From Bradyrhizobium sp. URHD0069 (GTDB taxonomy: Bacteria > Pseudomonadota > Alphaproteobacteria > Rhizobiales > Xanthobacteraceae), in assembly GCF_000701345.1 (NCBI RefSeq), contig NZ_JNIJ01000017.1, positions 1 through 64,000 of the forward strand: a DNA stretch of 64,000 nt, in the 5' to 3' direction. The notes under the pieces were generated by a model, which saw only the letters and a program-made list of their open reading frames with translations, had not been told where the DNA came from and did not search any database. This document shows, in pieces, positions 21,217 through 29,340 of this stretch; positions within the stretch are counted from its first letter, which is position 1; the number at the start of each line of letters is the position of its first letter. The position numbers and the translations under genes are program-made.

Positions 21217-21251
21217 TTTACTCTCCGTGCATGCAAACCCGACGCGCGCAG

Positions 21252-21905
21252 CTAGCCTGCCGCGGGCGAGATCAAGGTAGCATCGGAAGCGGCGCTGCCG
21301 GCCGTCTTGCAGGTATCGCCGTCGAGCCGAATTCGACCACCGGCGACCAGCCGCAGCGCGTCGGGATAGATGCGGTGCTCGACCTCAAGGATCCGCGCCG
21401 CCAGTGCGTCCGGCGTATCGTCATCGCGAACCGCAACCGCCCCCTGCATCAGAATAGGACCGGCGTCGGTTTCAGGAATGACGAAATGGACGGTAGCGCC
21501 GGATATTTTCACGCCTGCCTTTAGCGCCTGGCCATGGGGATCGAGCCCGGGAAACGATGGCAACAATGAGGGATGAATGTTGAGCATCCGGCCGTACCAG
21601 CGTTGTACGAATCCGGTGGTGAACAACCGCATGAAGCCCCCCAGACAAATCAGGTCGACCTTGTGTTCGTCCAGGGCGGATTGCAAAGCCGTCTCGAAAG
21701 CTGCGCGATCCTTGCCGAATGACTTGCTTTCGATGGTGGCCGTCGGAATGCCGCTTGCCCTTGCTTTTTCGAGGCCGCCGGCATCGGCGCGGTTGGATAT
21801 CACAACGACGATTTTGGCCGGGAAGTCCTCTGCCGCCGCAGCCCGGATCAGGGCGGCCATGTTCGATCCGCGCCCGGAAATCAGGATTGCGACACGGCGC
21901 TTCAT
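21252..21905 (-). CDS. purN: Phosphoribosylglycinamide formyltransferase
   Basis: This 217-residue GAR transformylase uses 10-formyl-tetrahydrofolate in de novo purine synthesis. ISGRGSNMAALI binds substrate phosphate; ICLGGFMRLF, the catalytic NIHPSLLPSFPG and the conserved HFVIPETDAGPIL are visible. The start at 21,905 (MKRRVAIL) is the family start and lies 4 bases after the purM stop, so the two form one transcript. Confidence 0.94.
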   Translation of the reverse strand: MKRRVAILISGRGSNMAALIRAAAAEDFPAKIVVVISNRADAGGLEKARASGIPTATIESKSFGKDRAAFETALQSALDEHKVDLICLGGFMRLFTTGFVQRWYGRMLNIHPSLLPSFPGLDPHGQALKAGVKISGATVHFVIPETDAGPILMQGAVAVRDDDTPDALAARILEVEHRIYPDALRLVAGGRIRLDGDTCKTAGSAASDATLISPAAG

Positions 21906-21909
21906 GGCC

Positions 21910-22983
21910 TCACCATGTGAGATCGAGATGACCGTTATAGACCACCCGATGCTCATCCGAAGCTGGGATCACCTCGCCCAGGAGCGTCACGCCCTCGCCG
22001 CCTTCGGTGAGAATGCCGGTGACCTGTTCGATTGCATCTGATTTCACGATCGCGATCATGCCGATGCCGCAGTTGAAGGTGCGCAGCAGCTCGAGTTCGG
22101 CGATGCCCCCCTGCTCTGCCAACCACTTGAAGACCGGCAGCACGGGAAGACGCGCCAAATCGATCCCGACGCCGAGATGCTTTGGCAGCACGCGCGGAAT
22201 ATTGTCGGTGAAGCCGCCGCCGGTGATGTGAGCGAGACCCTTGACCGCGCCGGTCTCGTGGATCGCGCGCAGACATGATCTTACATAGAGCCGCGTCGGC
22301 GTCAGCAGTGCGCCACCCAGCGTCATGACCGGCGAAAATGGCGCCTGCGCATCGAAGCCGAGGCCGGACCTTTCAACGATCTTGCGGACCAGCGAAAATC
22401 CGTTGGAGTGAACGCCCGACGAGGCCAGGCCGAGCACTGCGTCGCCAACAGCGATGTCGGGGCGCGGCAACAGCGTGCCGCGCTCGGCCGCACCCACTGC
22501 AAAGCCCGCAAGGTCGTAGTCGCCATCCTTGTAGAGACCGGGCATTTCCGCGGTTTCGCCGCCGATCAGCGCGCATCCGGATTCGCGGCAGCCCTCTGCT
22601 ATTCCGGCGACGATGGCTGCGGCGGCTTCCGGATCGAGTTTGCCGCAGGCGAAATAATCCAGAAAGAACAGCGGTTCTGCGCCCTGAACCACCAGATCGT
22701 TCACCGACATTGCCACCAGGTCCACCCCGATGCCGCCGTGCAGGCCGGTCTCGATCGCGATCTTGACCTTGGTGCCGACGCCGTCGGTGGCCGCGACCAG
22801 AACCGGGTCCTTGAATCCAGCGGCCTTCAGATCGAACAACCCGCCGAACCCGCCGATCTCGGCGTCGGCACCGGCGCGGGCGGTGGCGCGAACCATCGGC
22901 TTGATCAGATTGACCAGATGATTGCCGGCATCGATATCGACGCCCGAATCCGCGTAAGTGAGCCCGTTTTTGCGGTCGATCAT
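21910..22983 (-). CDS. purM: Phosphoribosylformylglycinamidine cyclo-ligase
   Basis: This 357-residue AIR synthetase is the ATP-dependent cyclisation step of purine synthesis. It shows [16 protein letters not shown] at the N-terminus, [39 protein letters not shown] and [16 protein letters not shown]. The start at 22,983 is the standard one. The upstream region to 23,160 carries a hairpin and then a terminator, so this gene should have its own promoter. Confidence 0.95.
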   Translation of the reverse strand: MIDRKNGLTYADSGVDIDAGNHLVNLIKPMVRATARAGADAEIGGFGGLFDLKAAGFKDPVLVAATDGVGTKVKIAIETGLHGGIGVDLVAMSVNDLVVQGAEPLFFLDYFACGKLDPEAAAAIVAGIAEGCRESGCALIGGETAEMPGLYKDGDYDLAGFAVGAAERGTLLPRPDIAVGDAVLGLASSGVHSNGFSLVRKIVERSGLGFDAQAPFSPVMTLGGALLTPTRLYVRSCLRAIHETGAVKGLAHITGGGFTDNIPRVLPKHLGVGIDLARLPVLPVFKWLAEQGGIAELELLRTFNCGIGMIAIVKSDAIEQVTGILTEGGEGVTLLGEVIPASDEHRVVYNGHLDLTW

Positions 22984-23109
22984 GCCCGATTCCAGATGAT
23001 GGCGGCTGGTTACGTCGGATTCCGCCAGCGTGCAATGGCTCGCAAGCGCCACGCGCATATACTATGTAAATTCATCCACTTAGCTTTCCGCACAGGCCAT
23101 TTCTTCAAT

Positions 23110-23136
23110 GAGGACGGGCACTTACTGCCCGTTCTC
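23110..23136. other. Hairpin upstream of purM
   Basis: GAGGACGGGCA at 23,110-23,120 and TGCCCGTTCTC at 23,126-23,136 form an 11-pair stem with one G-T pair and a five-base loop, about 130 bases before the purM start. It has no T-run. It could sit in the purM leader or be part of an older gene end. Confidence 0.4.
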
Positions 23137-23155
23137 ATGGGGCGATTTGACGCAC

Positions 23156-23190
23156 AAAAAAGCCCCGGGGCATCACCCGGGGCATCATTT
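23156..23190. terminator. Bidirectional terminator upstream of purM
   Basis: GCCCCGGG at 23,162-23,169 and CCCGGGGC at 23,176-23,183 form a perfect 8-pair stem. The left side carries AAAAAA and the right side ATCATTTT, so it can end transcripts in both directions, most strongly leftwards. No leftward gene is seen between it and 23,377, so it may end an unseen small RNA or mark the end of a lost gene. The stretch 23,191-23,377 otherwise holds nothing recognisable. Confidence 0.75.
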
Positions 23191-23377
23191 TGCAGATTTG
23201 GGCAGCGGTCATTCCCACGCTTTCGGTCATATCTGGCGAGCGCTTCGGTGCCGGCCTTGGCTAAGGCCTTAGCAGCGTGCGCTGACCTGTGAAGAGCGGG
23301 AGAAGCTCCGATCCGCGGGATCGCCGCTAGAGTTCCGTGTCATCTTCCCTGACCGCCCGATTCGCAGGAGGAAGATC

Positions 23378-23621
23378 ATGACCGACGACGACAGTTCTGA
23401 CTTCAAGTGGAATGACACCGTCTCAGTGATGGTGAAACAGCAAGACGCGATCGCCGTGTATGCCAACCCCGCCCGGCGACCTTGTTATCCGGCGTCGGCA
23501 AGCCTGGGACGAAAACGAAGATGTCTGGATCGTAATCTCCCAACCGCAGGTTCGTCCGGTGATGGCGGCGATGGAACGCGTTCTCAAAGAACTCGACGGG
23601 GATGCGTCGGGCTCCCGTTAA
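23378..23621 (+). pseudogene. Small hypothetical gene, one-base frameshift
   Basis: A good ribosome site (AGGAGGAAGATC) precedes ATG at 23,378: MTDDDSSDFKWNDTVSVMVK...VYANPA. After about 23,474 the coding character moves to the next frame, GDLVIRRRQAWDENEDVWIV...ERVLKELDG, ending at TAA 23,619-23,621. One extra C in the CCC run at 23,472-23,474 explains this. The reconstructed protein is about 80 residues, with no family known to me. It lies 18 bases before the next gene. Confidence 0.65.
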
Positions 23622-23639
23622 AACCTTGAAAGATCGGTC

Positions 23640-24647
23640 GTGGCGGCTGGGAAAACCAAGCACCCTTTCATGCACGTTCGAGACGCAGCGGGCTCTGTCC
23701 AATTGGATAACCCAGACGACGGCACCCCGATAAAGGACATGTTGTCGTTGAAGGATCGTATGTTGGTGATTACTGAGAAATGCACTTATGAGGTTCAACT
23801 TGCCGATCAAATTGATCCAAAGCGGACGAACCCCGATTTGCCTCATAACGTCCGCCGCAAACTTTTCGATTATGGAACCAGCTCCGATGCGCTGTGCAAG
23901 ACGCTGCTGCAAGGAAAGGCACTATTCCGAGAAGGCTTCACTATCGTCGATGTCAACGTTGCGATGTCCTTGACCATCGAAGCTCTCAAAGAGTTCAGTG
24001 CGATGGACCAATCGCTGAGGGAGTTCACTAGCATGGAAAATGCTGCCGTCGAACACCACACGCAAGCGAAGCAGCAGGCGAGATCAATCGGACTTCCGTC
24101 CGTCGGACACGTCGAGAGTCATTGTAAGACATTTGCTCAAAGGGCGCACCACTTCGGCAAGGCGATGCTATCGATCGTTCGTTTGTTTTATCCAGCAGCG
24201 AGCAATTGGGATAAACTTCAAGAGATCGCGGAAGCAAACTATGGGAAGGATGACCAATTTTCGAAATTTGTGGCGAGCATTAAGCCAACTTTGGTGCTCA
24301 TCCTGAACATGCGCGACAGTCTTGAACATCAACTGCCAGGGGTGACGGTTCGGGATTTCGCAATGGAGCTAGACGGCACCGTCGCCCCGCCGACGATCGA
24401 GCTGAATTTCCGAAAGAGCAAGCTGCCACGGTGTTCGGTTTCGAACCTCATGGACGAAGTTGCCAAAGCTATGCTGAGTTATTTCCAGATGATGATCGTG
24501 CACATGAGCTCGAAATTTACCCAACGTATCGCAGGCATGGAAATTTACGTCGTTGAACTCCCCCCGGAAGACCAAAAGGCCCGCCACGTTAGATTCGGAT
24601 ACGGTGTGTACGACCAAGTCGGGCGAGCGGTGCCTTTCCTCGGCTGA
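23640..24647 (+). CDS. Orphan helical protein, 335 aa, GTG start
   Basis: A 335-residue protein starts at a GTG at 23,640. No family is recognised. It appears mostly alpha-helical, with a central segment rich in Glu, Gln and His (MENAAVEHHTQAKQQA). An Arg225-x4-His230 pair in ILNMRDSLEHQLPG resembles the RxxxxH motif of HEPN ribonucleases; this is only suggestive. The gene is visibly more AT-rich than the flanking core genes, which implies transfer. It follows a frameshifted small gene and precedes a HIRAN protein, an arrangement of accessory DNA. Confidence 0.6.
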   Translation: MAAGKTKHPFMHVRDAAGSVQLDNPDDGTPIKDMLSLKDRMLVITEKCTYEVQLADQIDPKRTNPDLPHNVRRKLFDYGTSSDALCKTLLQGKALFREGFTIVDVNVAMSLTIEALKEFSAMDQSLREFTSMENAAVEHHTQAKQQARSIGLPSVGHVESHCKTFAQRAHHFGKAMLSIVRLFYPAASNWDKLQEIAEANYGKDDQFSKFVASIKPTLVLILNMRDSLEHQLPGVTVRDFAMELDGTVAPPTIELNFRKSKLPRCSVSNLMDEVAKAMLSYFQMMIVHMSSKFTQRIAGMEIYVVELPPEDQKARHVRFGYGVYDQVGRAVPFLG

Positions 24648-24689
24648 CGTTTGGCAGCGGACCTGGTCCGCTGGCGTGAACGGCCGCCC

Positions 24690-24760
24690 TCACCGCTCCT
24701 CATCCGGGTGCAACCACTTGTAAGGCGTGATCTCGCGGGAGTGAATTGCCCCGACTTATC
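24690..24760 (-). pseudogene. Remnant with HPDEER C-terminal tail (copy 1)
   Basis: On the minus strand the frame ending at TGA 24,690-24,692 reads REITPYKWLHPDEER. The same tail ends short frames at 25,455-25,523 and 35,209-35,274. No start codon is visible in this frame here, so it is a broken copy. Nothing else is seen between 24,648 and 24,896. Confidence 0.4.
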
Positions 24761-24896
24761 GACATACCCGACCGGCACCGGCTGTCGCATAGGCCTCCTT
24801 CTGCCAACTCCCAAGCGAGGCGCTCAGAAATAACCGACTTCCCAAGGATGCCCTTGGGCGACTAGCATCCTTACCGTCAGTTGGGGGGCACAAAAG

Positions 24897-25340
24897 GTGC
24901 GCTACGCGCAAGATCGACATATGCCTGATGGCAAATGGGTGCAAACCACGCTCGCCGAAAGCATCGTCGGTGTTCATCATCGGAAAGCAAATGCTATCGC
25001 CTTTGCGCGTGCAGCGCGAAGGGCCGAAGTAAAGGGTTTAGTATATGGTGTTCAGCTTGAGCACCGCCCGGATAACCCGCACGATACCAATGCCATCGCA
25101 GTTATTGGAGTAGCGGAGCAGAAGGGCTGGTTTAGCCGCAGCATCGGCCAGTGGCACATAGGTTATCTGGATCGAGACGTTGCGGCAGAGATTACCAGCG
25201 ATTTGGTATCGAAGGGAATCGCTGTTGCTGCCGAATTGTACTCGATCTACGAGGGCAAAGATGGCTTCCTCGATTTCAAGGTGATCGTCTTGGCTCCTCC
25301 GGGGAATAGCACGAAGGCCCGTCTGCGGGCAAAGCCCTAA
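24897..25340 (+). CDS. HIRAN-domain protein
   Basis: This is a 147-residue stand-alone HIRAN domain: SIVGVHHRKANAIAFARA at residues 22-39, LEHRPDNPHDTNAIAVIG at about 54-71 and GQWHIGYLDRDVAAEIT around 85-101. HIRAN domains bind DNA ends or single-stranded DNA and are found in HLTF/Rad5-type helicases and as isolated proteins in phage and island DNA. No helicase is attached here. The start codon is uncertain; the first recognisable residues come after the second Met (MPDGKWV). Confidence 0.75.
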   Translation: MRYAQDRHMPDGKWVQTTLAESIVGVHHRKANAIAFARAARRAEVKGLVYGVQLEHRPDNPHDTNAIAVIGVAEQKGWFSRSIGQWHIGYLDRDVAAEITSDLVSKGIAVAAELYSIYEGKDGFLDFKVIVLAPPGNSTKARLRAKP

Positions 25341-25454
25341 CCTAGTTGATATTGAGAGCTTGTGCATGTTCACGCGCTTCCGCCCGATGGACCTCTGACG
25401 TCACTTCAGGCCGGCCAATTTTTTAGATGTCCATTGGAGCAGTAAGCATCGCGT

Positions 25455-25523
25455 TCATCTCTCCTCATCCGGATGCGCCCCCTTGTACGGCGTGATCTCC
25501 AGCGTCTCGGTCAGCTTGATCAT
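25455..25523 (-). CDS. 22-residue microprotein with HPDEER tail (copy 2)
   Basis: ATG at 25,523 opens a 22-codon frame, MIKLTETLEITPYKGAHPDEE plus a final Arg, ending at TGA. It shares ITPYK and the terminal HPDEER with the frames near 24,700 and 35,209. Whether it is translated is unknown. Between 25,341 and 25,652 this is the only coding-like signal. Confidence 0.35.
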   Translation of the reverse strand: MIKLTETLEITPYKGAHPDEER

Positions 25524-25652
25524 GTGGACCGGCGGGGCCTTTCCGGCATGACCGGCACGGCGGTTTCAGCAAACGGCTTGTGGAACTGCGTCGACAACAC
25601 GCAATCCGTAGCGGCTTGCCGGTACCGCCCGGCCGGGCGCATTCTGCGCGGC

Positions 25653-25994
25653 ATGGGCACCAAGTCACGCGAGACGATCTACGGCGCATCGGTCAGGGCA
25701 TCGGCGGAGCGCGCGGCCGAAGCGCGGAAAGCAGCCGATCAGCTCGCCTGCGAGGCCTGGAACAAGCGCATGCTCGGCTTTCAGGGACCGGCCCAGCCCT
25801 CCCCGGCACTGGGTGACGCGCTGAACGCCGGCTACCTGTATCTCGAAGTCAAATGCCTTGGCTGCAACACGCACCAAACGGTCGCGCTGAATATCGTCCG
25901 TCGACCGAAGGCGACACCCATCCATGAATTGGATCGCTACATGCGCTGCAAGGATTGTTCGCAGGTTCGGGGCTACCCTAATTGTTCTCCGTAG
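25653..25994 (+). CDS. Small protein with two CxxC pairs
   Basis: This 113-residue protein is taken from MGTKSRETIYGASV at 25,653. The N-terminal half is helical and Ala-rich. The C-terminal half carries CLGC and CKDC pairs about 36 residues apart, a zinc-ribbon-like arrangement. The frame extends upstream to 25,473, but that part looks non-coding. Similar short proteins occur in Bradyrhizobium accessory DNA; function unknown. Confidence 0.55.
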   Translation: MGTKSRETIYGASVRASAERAAEARKAADQLACEAWNKRMLGFQGPAQPSPALGDALNAGYLYLEVKCLGCNTHQTVALNIVRRPKATPIHELDRYMRCKDCSQVRGYPNCSP

Positions 25995-26088
25995 AGCCAC
26001 GTACCGCACAGGATACCTGTAAAGGTAGACAGCTCAAGCTGATGCTCGCCGTGGGATAGCGTTCCATCCTGAACACGGGAAGTTCACC

Positions 26089-26331
26089 ATGGGACGATTT
26101 TATTTTCACCTCCGTGTAGGCAACGAACTAACCCCTGATGAGGAAGGAACAGACTTACCGGATTTTTCCGCGGCCCAGCGCGAGGCGCTACTAGCTTTGC
26201 GTGAACTTTTGGCCGAAGCGATCAAGAGTGGTAGGCGAGAGATCCCCGAGGCTCTCGTGATCGCAGATGAGGCGGGGCGAGAACTCTGCACGGTACCGAT
26301 CGCAGCGGTTCTGCCGAGGCCTTTGAACTGA
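26089..26331 (+). CDS. DUF6894 family protein
   Basis: An 80-residue protein starts MGRFYFHLRVGNELTPDEEG, then DLPDFSAAQREALLALREL and PEALVIADEAGRELCTVPI. This matches the small rhizobial DUF6894 family, which occurs in many copies per genome; no function is established. A terminator lies 10 bases after the stop, so it is probably a single-gene transcript. Confidence 0.8.
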   Translation: MGRFYFHLRVGNELTPDEEGTDLPDFSAAQREALLALRELLAEAIKSGRREIPEALVIADEAGRELCTVPIAAVLPRPLN

Positions 26332-26340
26332 ATAAGTAAG

Positions 26341-26365
26341 GCTCCTCAGTCGGCGGAGCATTTTT
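26341..26365 (+). terminator. Terminator after the DUF6894 gene
   Basis: GCTCC at 26,341-26,345 pairs with GGAGC at 26,355-26,359, and a T-run (ATTTTT) follows to 26,365. The stem is short, so strength is moderate. Confidence 0.6.
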
Positions 26366-26388
26366 CGGCATGTGTTTTTTAGGCACAG

Positions 26389-26438
26389 CATTTACCGAGC
26401 GGCCATGAGGGAGGCGCTGTTCCGGCACTCGGTAAATG
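26389..26438. repeat. Inverted repeat, 11-bp arms
   Basis: CATTTACCGAG at 26,389-26,399 is the exact reverse complement of CTCGGTAAATG at 26,428-26,438, with a 28-base spacer. A related TTCGGTAAATG occurs at about 35,950 upstream of the NTF2-like gene. It could be an operator or the ends of a small mobile element. Confidence 0.5.
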
Positions 26439-26579
26439 TGAGGGGTCCGGGCTCCCTCTCCGGACTCCGCCTCAGTTTGCATTATTGTGTGCTGAATAGT
26501 GCGGCAGCAACGATGACGATGACGGCACAGGGACAGCGCGATCAGGGCACCCGCGAGGGCCCTTATGCACCCCCAAGCT

Positions 26580-26729
26580 ATGCCGGTGATCTTGACGACG
26601 AACGAGGAGCGTGACGTCTGGATGCGCCCGCCATGGGACGAAGCAAAAACGTTGCAGCGCCCGTTGCCGGACGACCTGCTCAAGATCGTCATGCGCGGCG
26701 CCGACAAGGAAGATAAGGCGGCGGCGTGA
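26580..26729 (+). pseudogene. C-terminal remnant of an SOS-associated SRAP peptidase
   Basis: From ATG at 26,580 the frame reads [20 protein letters not shown] ... [22 protein letters not shown], then TGA. This is the typical tail of bacterial SRAP (YedK/HMCES) proteins, which form covalent links to abasic sites in single-stranded DNA. The catalytic Cys2 and about three quarters of the protein are missing, and upstream frames show no homology. It ends 3 bases before the next small gene. Confidence 0.6.
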
Positions 26730-26732
26730 CCG

Positions 26733-26921
26733 ATGGAATATCGCGGCAAGCAGTACAGCGTGATCCTCACCATCAGCGGCAAATGGAAATGGTCCGCCGA
26801 AATTGAAGGGCAGTGCCGATCAGGCATGGCGGTCAGCCGCCCGGCCGGCGTCAAGCTGGCGGAGCGCGCGATCGACAAGGCGCTGGCACCGAAAAAGAAA
26901 CGCTTGCAGCGTCCAGAATGA
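26733..26921 (+). CDS. MEYRGK-type small protein, copy 1
   Basis: A 62-residue protein, MEYRGKQYSVILTISGKWKW..., has a central WKW(S/T)-type strand pattern and a C-terminal AIDKAL helix with a basic tail. A paralogue at 32,143 shares MEYRGK, WKW and AIDKAL. It looks like a compact beta-sheet plus helix fold. It recurs in Bradyrhizobium accessory regions; no function is known. Confidence 0.6.
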   Translation: MEYRGKQYSVILTISGKWKWSAEIEGQCRSGMAVSRPAGVKLAERAIDKALAPKKKRLQRPE

Positions 26922-27113
26922 AAGAGGCCGCCAACTGAGGCGGGGTCCGGAGAGGATGATGCAGGACCCCTAACAAGGACCGGAACAGCGTCCCCCTCGG
27001 GACCGCTCGGCTAATGCTCTACCGAACATAATCGTCAAATCGCCGTGCACATTGACGGCTATCAATGTCGTCAACTGAGGCGGCCTTACGGACAATCAAA
27101 CGTTCGCCGCCCG

Positions 27114-27305
27114 CTATCGCGGCGGTTGGAGGCCGGAATTCAGCCACTCATTGACATGCGTGGCAGTGTCGATTTGCCCGACCTTCTTGAGAAGTTCATC
27201 TCGCTCTGGCCCTGGCTTTAACTGGTGCGCCCTTTGTTCAAGGCGCGCCTTCTGTTCGGCCAATCGTTCCTGGAATGTATGGGGATGTGAGATGGAGCGG
27301 AGCAT
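27114..27305 (-). CDS. Small coiled-coil-like protein
   Basis: This 63-residue protein is taken from MLRSISHPHTFQERLAEQKA at 27,305, a mostly charged helix (LEQRAHQLKPGPERDELLKK) ending NEWLNSGLQPPR. An ATG at 27,356 (MTESIALPP) is an alternative start and resembles the MTES start of the zinc-ribbon gene at 34,978. Similar proteins recur in Bradyrhizobium. Function unknown. Confidence 0.6.
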   Translation of the reverse strand: MLRSISHPHTFQERLAEQKARLEQRAHQLKPGPERDELLKKVGQIDTATHVNEWLNSGLQPPR

Positions 27306-27356
27306 GGCCCCTCCTTCCCTGTTTGGATCAGGCGGGAGCGCAATACTCTCAGTCAC

Positions 27357-27796
27357 CGATAGCAGCCGGGTACGGTGCGGTGATGGGCAAAGGCTACACC
27401 CGCGCTATGTCCGAAGGGTGATATAAATTAAGACCATTTTGTGCACCCCGTATGTTCTCATTTTCAAATTAAGCATCGTCACCGCCGTGGCGCGCGGCCG
27501 TCGTCCCCGAGGTTGGGCTGATGCCTTCCGCTGTGATCCTCGTCGCGTTCATCACCACGACGCTGGTCGCCGCCGTGACGCCGACCGTCACCGCCTCGCG
27601 CCACGGCGGAAACTCCGGTCTAATCCGGTCAAAGCGCCATTTCGCTGGGATGCACCGATTGCCGGCGAAATTCACGAGATCACATTCCTGTAACCCGCCT
27701 AATTTTGCACCTGCGAAGGATTATTTTGCAATGCGGTAGGCATTGAGAGCACGCGGCTCGCCTTCTTGTTGTTCTTCTGTTGCTGGCGACGTTCTC
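27357..27796. other. 440-base gap before the MFS gene
   Basis: Several short overlapping frames are present here, none with a recognisable family or ribosome site. The AT-rich piece at 27,420-27,480 could hold a promoter. Nothing else is supported. Confidence 0.3.
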
Positions 27797-29035
27797 ATGG
27801 CACCTGTTGCGCTCAAACCACCCGGCCACTCGCCGAGTAAGTCTGCGTCTGGATCAACACGTCAGGTGCACTTGGCGGGGCTCGCGTTGGCCGTCGGTGG
27901 CTTCGGCATCGGTACGGGCGAGTTCGGCATAATGGGGCTGCTGCCCGATGTTGCCGGCGACATCGGCGTGTCGATCCCATTGGCGGGGCACGTTATCAGC
28001 GCATATGCGCTCGGTGTGGTGGTCGGCGCGCCAGTAATTGCAGTTCTGGCCGCGAAGCTGCCGCGGCGAATGTTGCTTCTTGCGTTGATGATTGCCTTTG
28101 CAGCCGGCAATTTCGCGAGCGCGCTCGCTTCCGATTATGGCTGGCTCGTCGTGCTGCGGTTTCTAACCGGGTTGCCGCACGGAGCCTATTTCGGCGTAGC
28201 ATCGCTCGTTGCCGCCGATATGGCGCAACCGAACCAGCGCGCCCGCGCTGTTGGCCGCGTGATGCTGGGCCTCACGGTCGCAACTCTACTGGGTGTGCCT
28301 CTGGCCACCTCATTCGGGCAGACCCTGGGATGGCGGGCAGCCTTCGCCGCCGTCGGCGCCATTGGTAGCCTGGCAATTCTGTTGATATGGCGCTTCATTC
28401 CGGCGGTTTCAACCGACGCCGACGCCAGCCCCCTCCGCGAGCTTGGCGCTCTCCGTCGCCTGCAAGTCTGGCTGACCTTGGGCATCGGCGCGATCGGGTC
28501 GGGCGGCATGTTCGCCGTGTACAGCTATATCACGCCGATGCTCGTCGATGTCGCCGGCATTCGCGAAAGCATCGTGCCCTTCGTGCTTTGCGTGTTCGGT
28601 ACAGGGATGATTATCGGCAACGTTGTCGGTTCACGTCTCGCTGATAGCGCCCTGCTGCCCACGATCGGTGGCGTTCTCATCTGGAACGCAATCGTGCTCG
28701 GTCTCCTGATCTTCACCGCTGGCCATGCTTGGCTTGCCGTGATCAACGTGCTGTTGATTGGAACAGGTTTTGCCCATGTGCCGGCGTTGCAGACTCGGCT
28801 AATGGACGTCGCTGCTGACGCGCAGACGCTTGCAGCCGCCCTCAACCATTCCGCATTCAACGTCGCAAACGCGCTAGGAGCCTGGGTCGGCGGCCTCACT
28901 ATTGCTGCGGGCTATGGTTGGACGTCGACCGGATGGGTCGGCACATTGTTCGCGCTCGGCGGCGTTGGAGTATTCACAATGTCGCTCCTCAGCGACGGCG
29001 CCTTGCGAGGACGCTCACGTTTCCCTGCTGGCTAA
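27797..29035 (+). CDS. MFS transporter, drug/arabinose efflux type
   Basis: This 412-residue inner-membrane exporter of the major facilitator superfamily (DHA1/AraJ-like) has twelve hydrophobic segments. Family motifs include GTGEFGIMGLLPDVAGDIGV in helix 1 with the following loop, the loop 2-3 region AKLPRR, and LTGLPHGAYFGVASLVAADM in helix 4-5. Proton-coupled export of drugs or sugars is the usual role; the substrate is unknown. The start at 27,797 (MAPVAL) is preferred over ATG 27,743 for length. No regulator gene is adjacent. Confidence 0.85.
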   Translation: MAPVALKPPGHSPSKSASGSTRQVHLAGLALAVGGFGIGTGEFGIMGLLPDVAGDIGVSIPLAGHVISAYALGVVVGAPVIAVLAAKLPRRMLLLALMIAFAAGNFASALASDYGWLVVLRFLTGLPHGAYFGVASLVAADMAQPNQRARAVGRVMLGLTVATLLGVPLATSFGQTLGWRAAFAAVGAIGSLAILLIWRFIPAVSTDADASPLRELGALRRLQVWLTLGIGAIGSGGMFAVYSYITPMLVDVAGIRESIVPFVLCVFGTGMIIGNVVGSRLADSALLPTIGGVLIWNAIVLGLLIFTAGHAWLAVINVLLIGTGFAHVPALQTRLMDVAADAQTLAAALNHSAFNVANALGAWVGGLTIAAGYGWTSTGWVGTLFALGGVGVFTMSLLSDGALRGRSRFPAG

Positions 29036-29243
29036 TCGCTGCTCGATGATCGTCAAGTCGATAGACCTTGGCATCCTGCATCTGGAGCACTTGAACTCGG
29101 GCCATCGATAACCGCCGACGGCCATGGGTAGCTGCCCCGTCGCGCTTCTCACCCACCAGAGTTGGCGGTGCCGTGTCCGATAGACCCTGCCTCCGGCGCG
29201 GTAACGACGGGACCAACCGTTTTAGAAAGATCGCGGGCGACGC

Positions 29244-29330
29244 ATGGGGGCGGAAATCGAATATCGCACCAAGTCAGCCGAAGGCAAATTGCGCCATCCG
29301 TTCTTCGAGGGCCTGCGGGAAGATCTGTAG
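29244..29330 (+). pseudogene. C-terminal remnant of ATP-dependent DNA ligase
   Basis: The frame from 29,244 reads MGAEIEYRTKSAEGKLRHPF and FEGLREDL, then TAG. This is the characteristic last 25 residues of LigC/LigD-type ATP-dependent DNA ligases (OB-fold end), used in non-homologous end joining. No adenylation domain is present upstream, so only a tail survives next to the MFS gene. Confidence 0.6.
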
Positions 29331-29340
29331 GGTACGCTTT

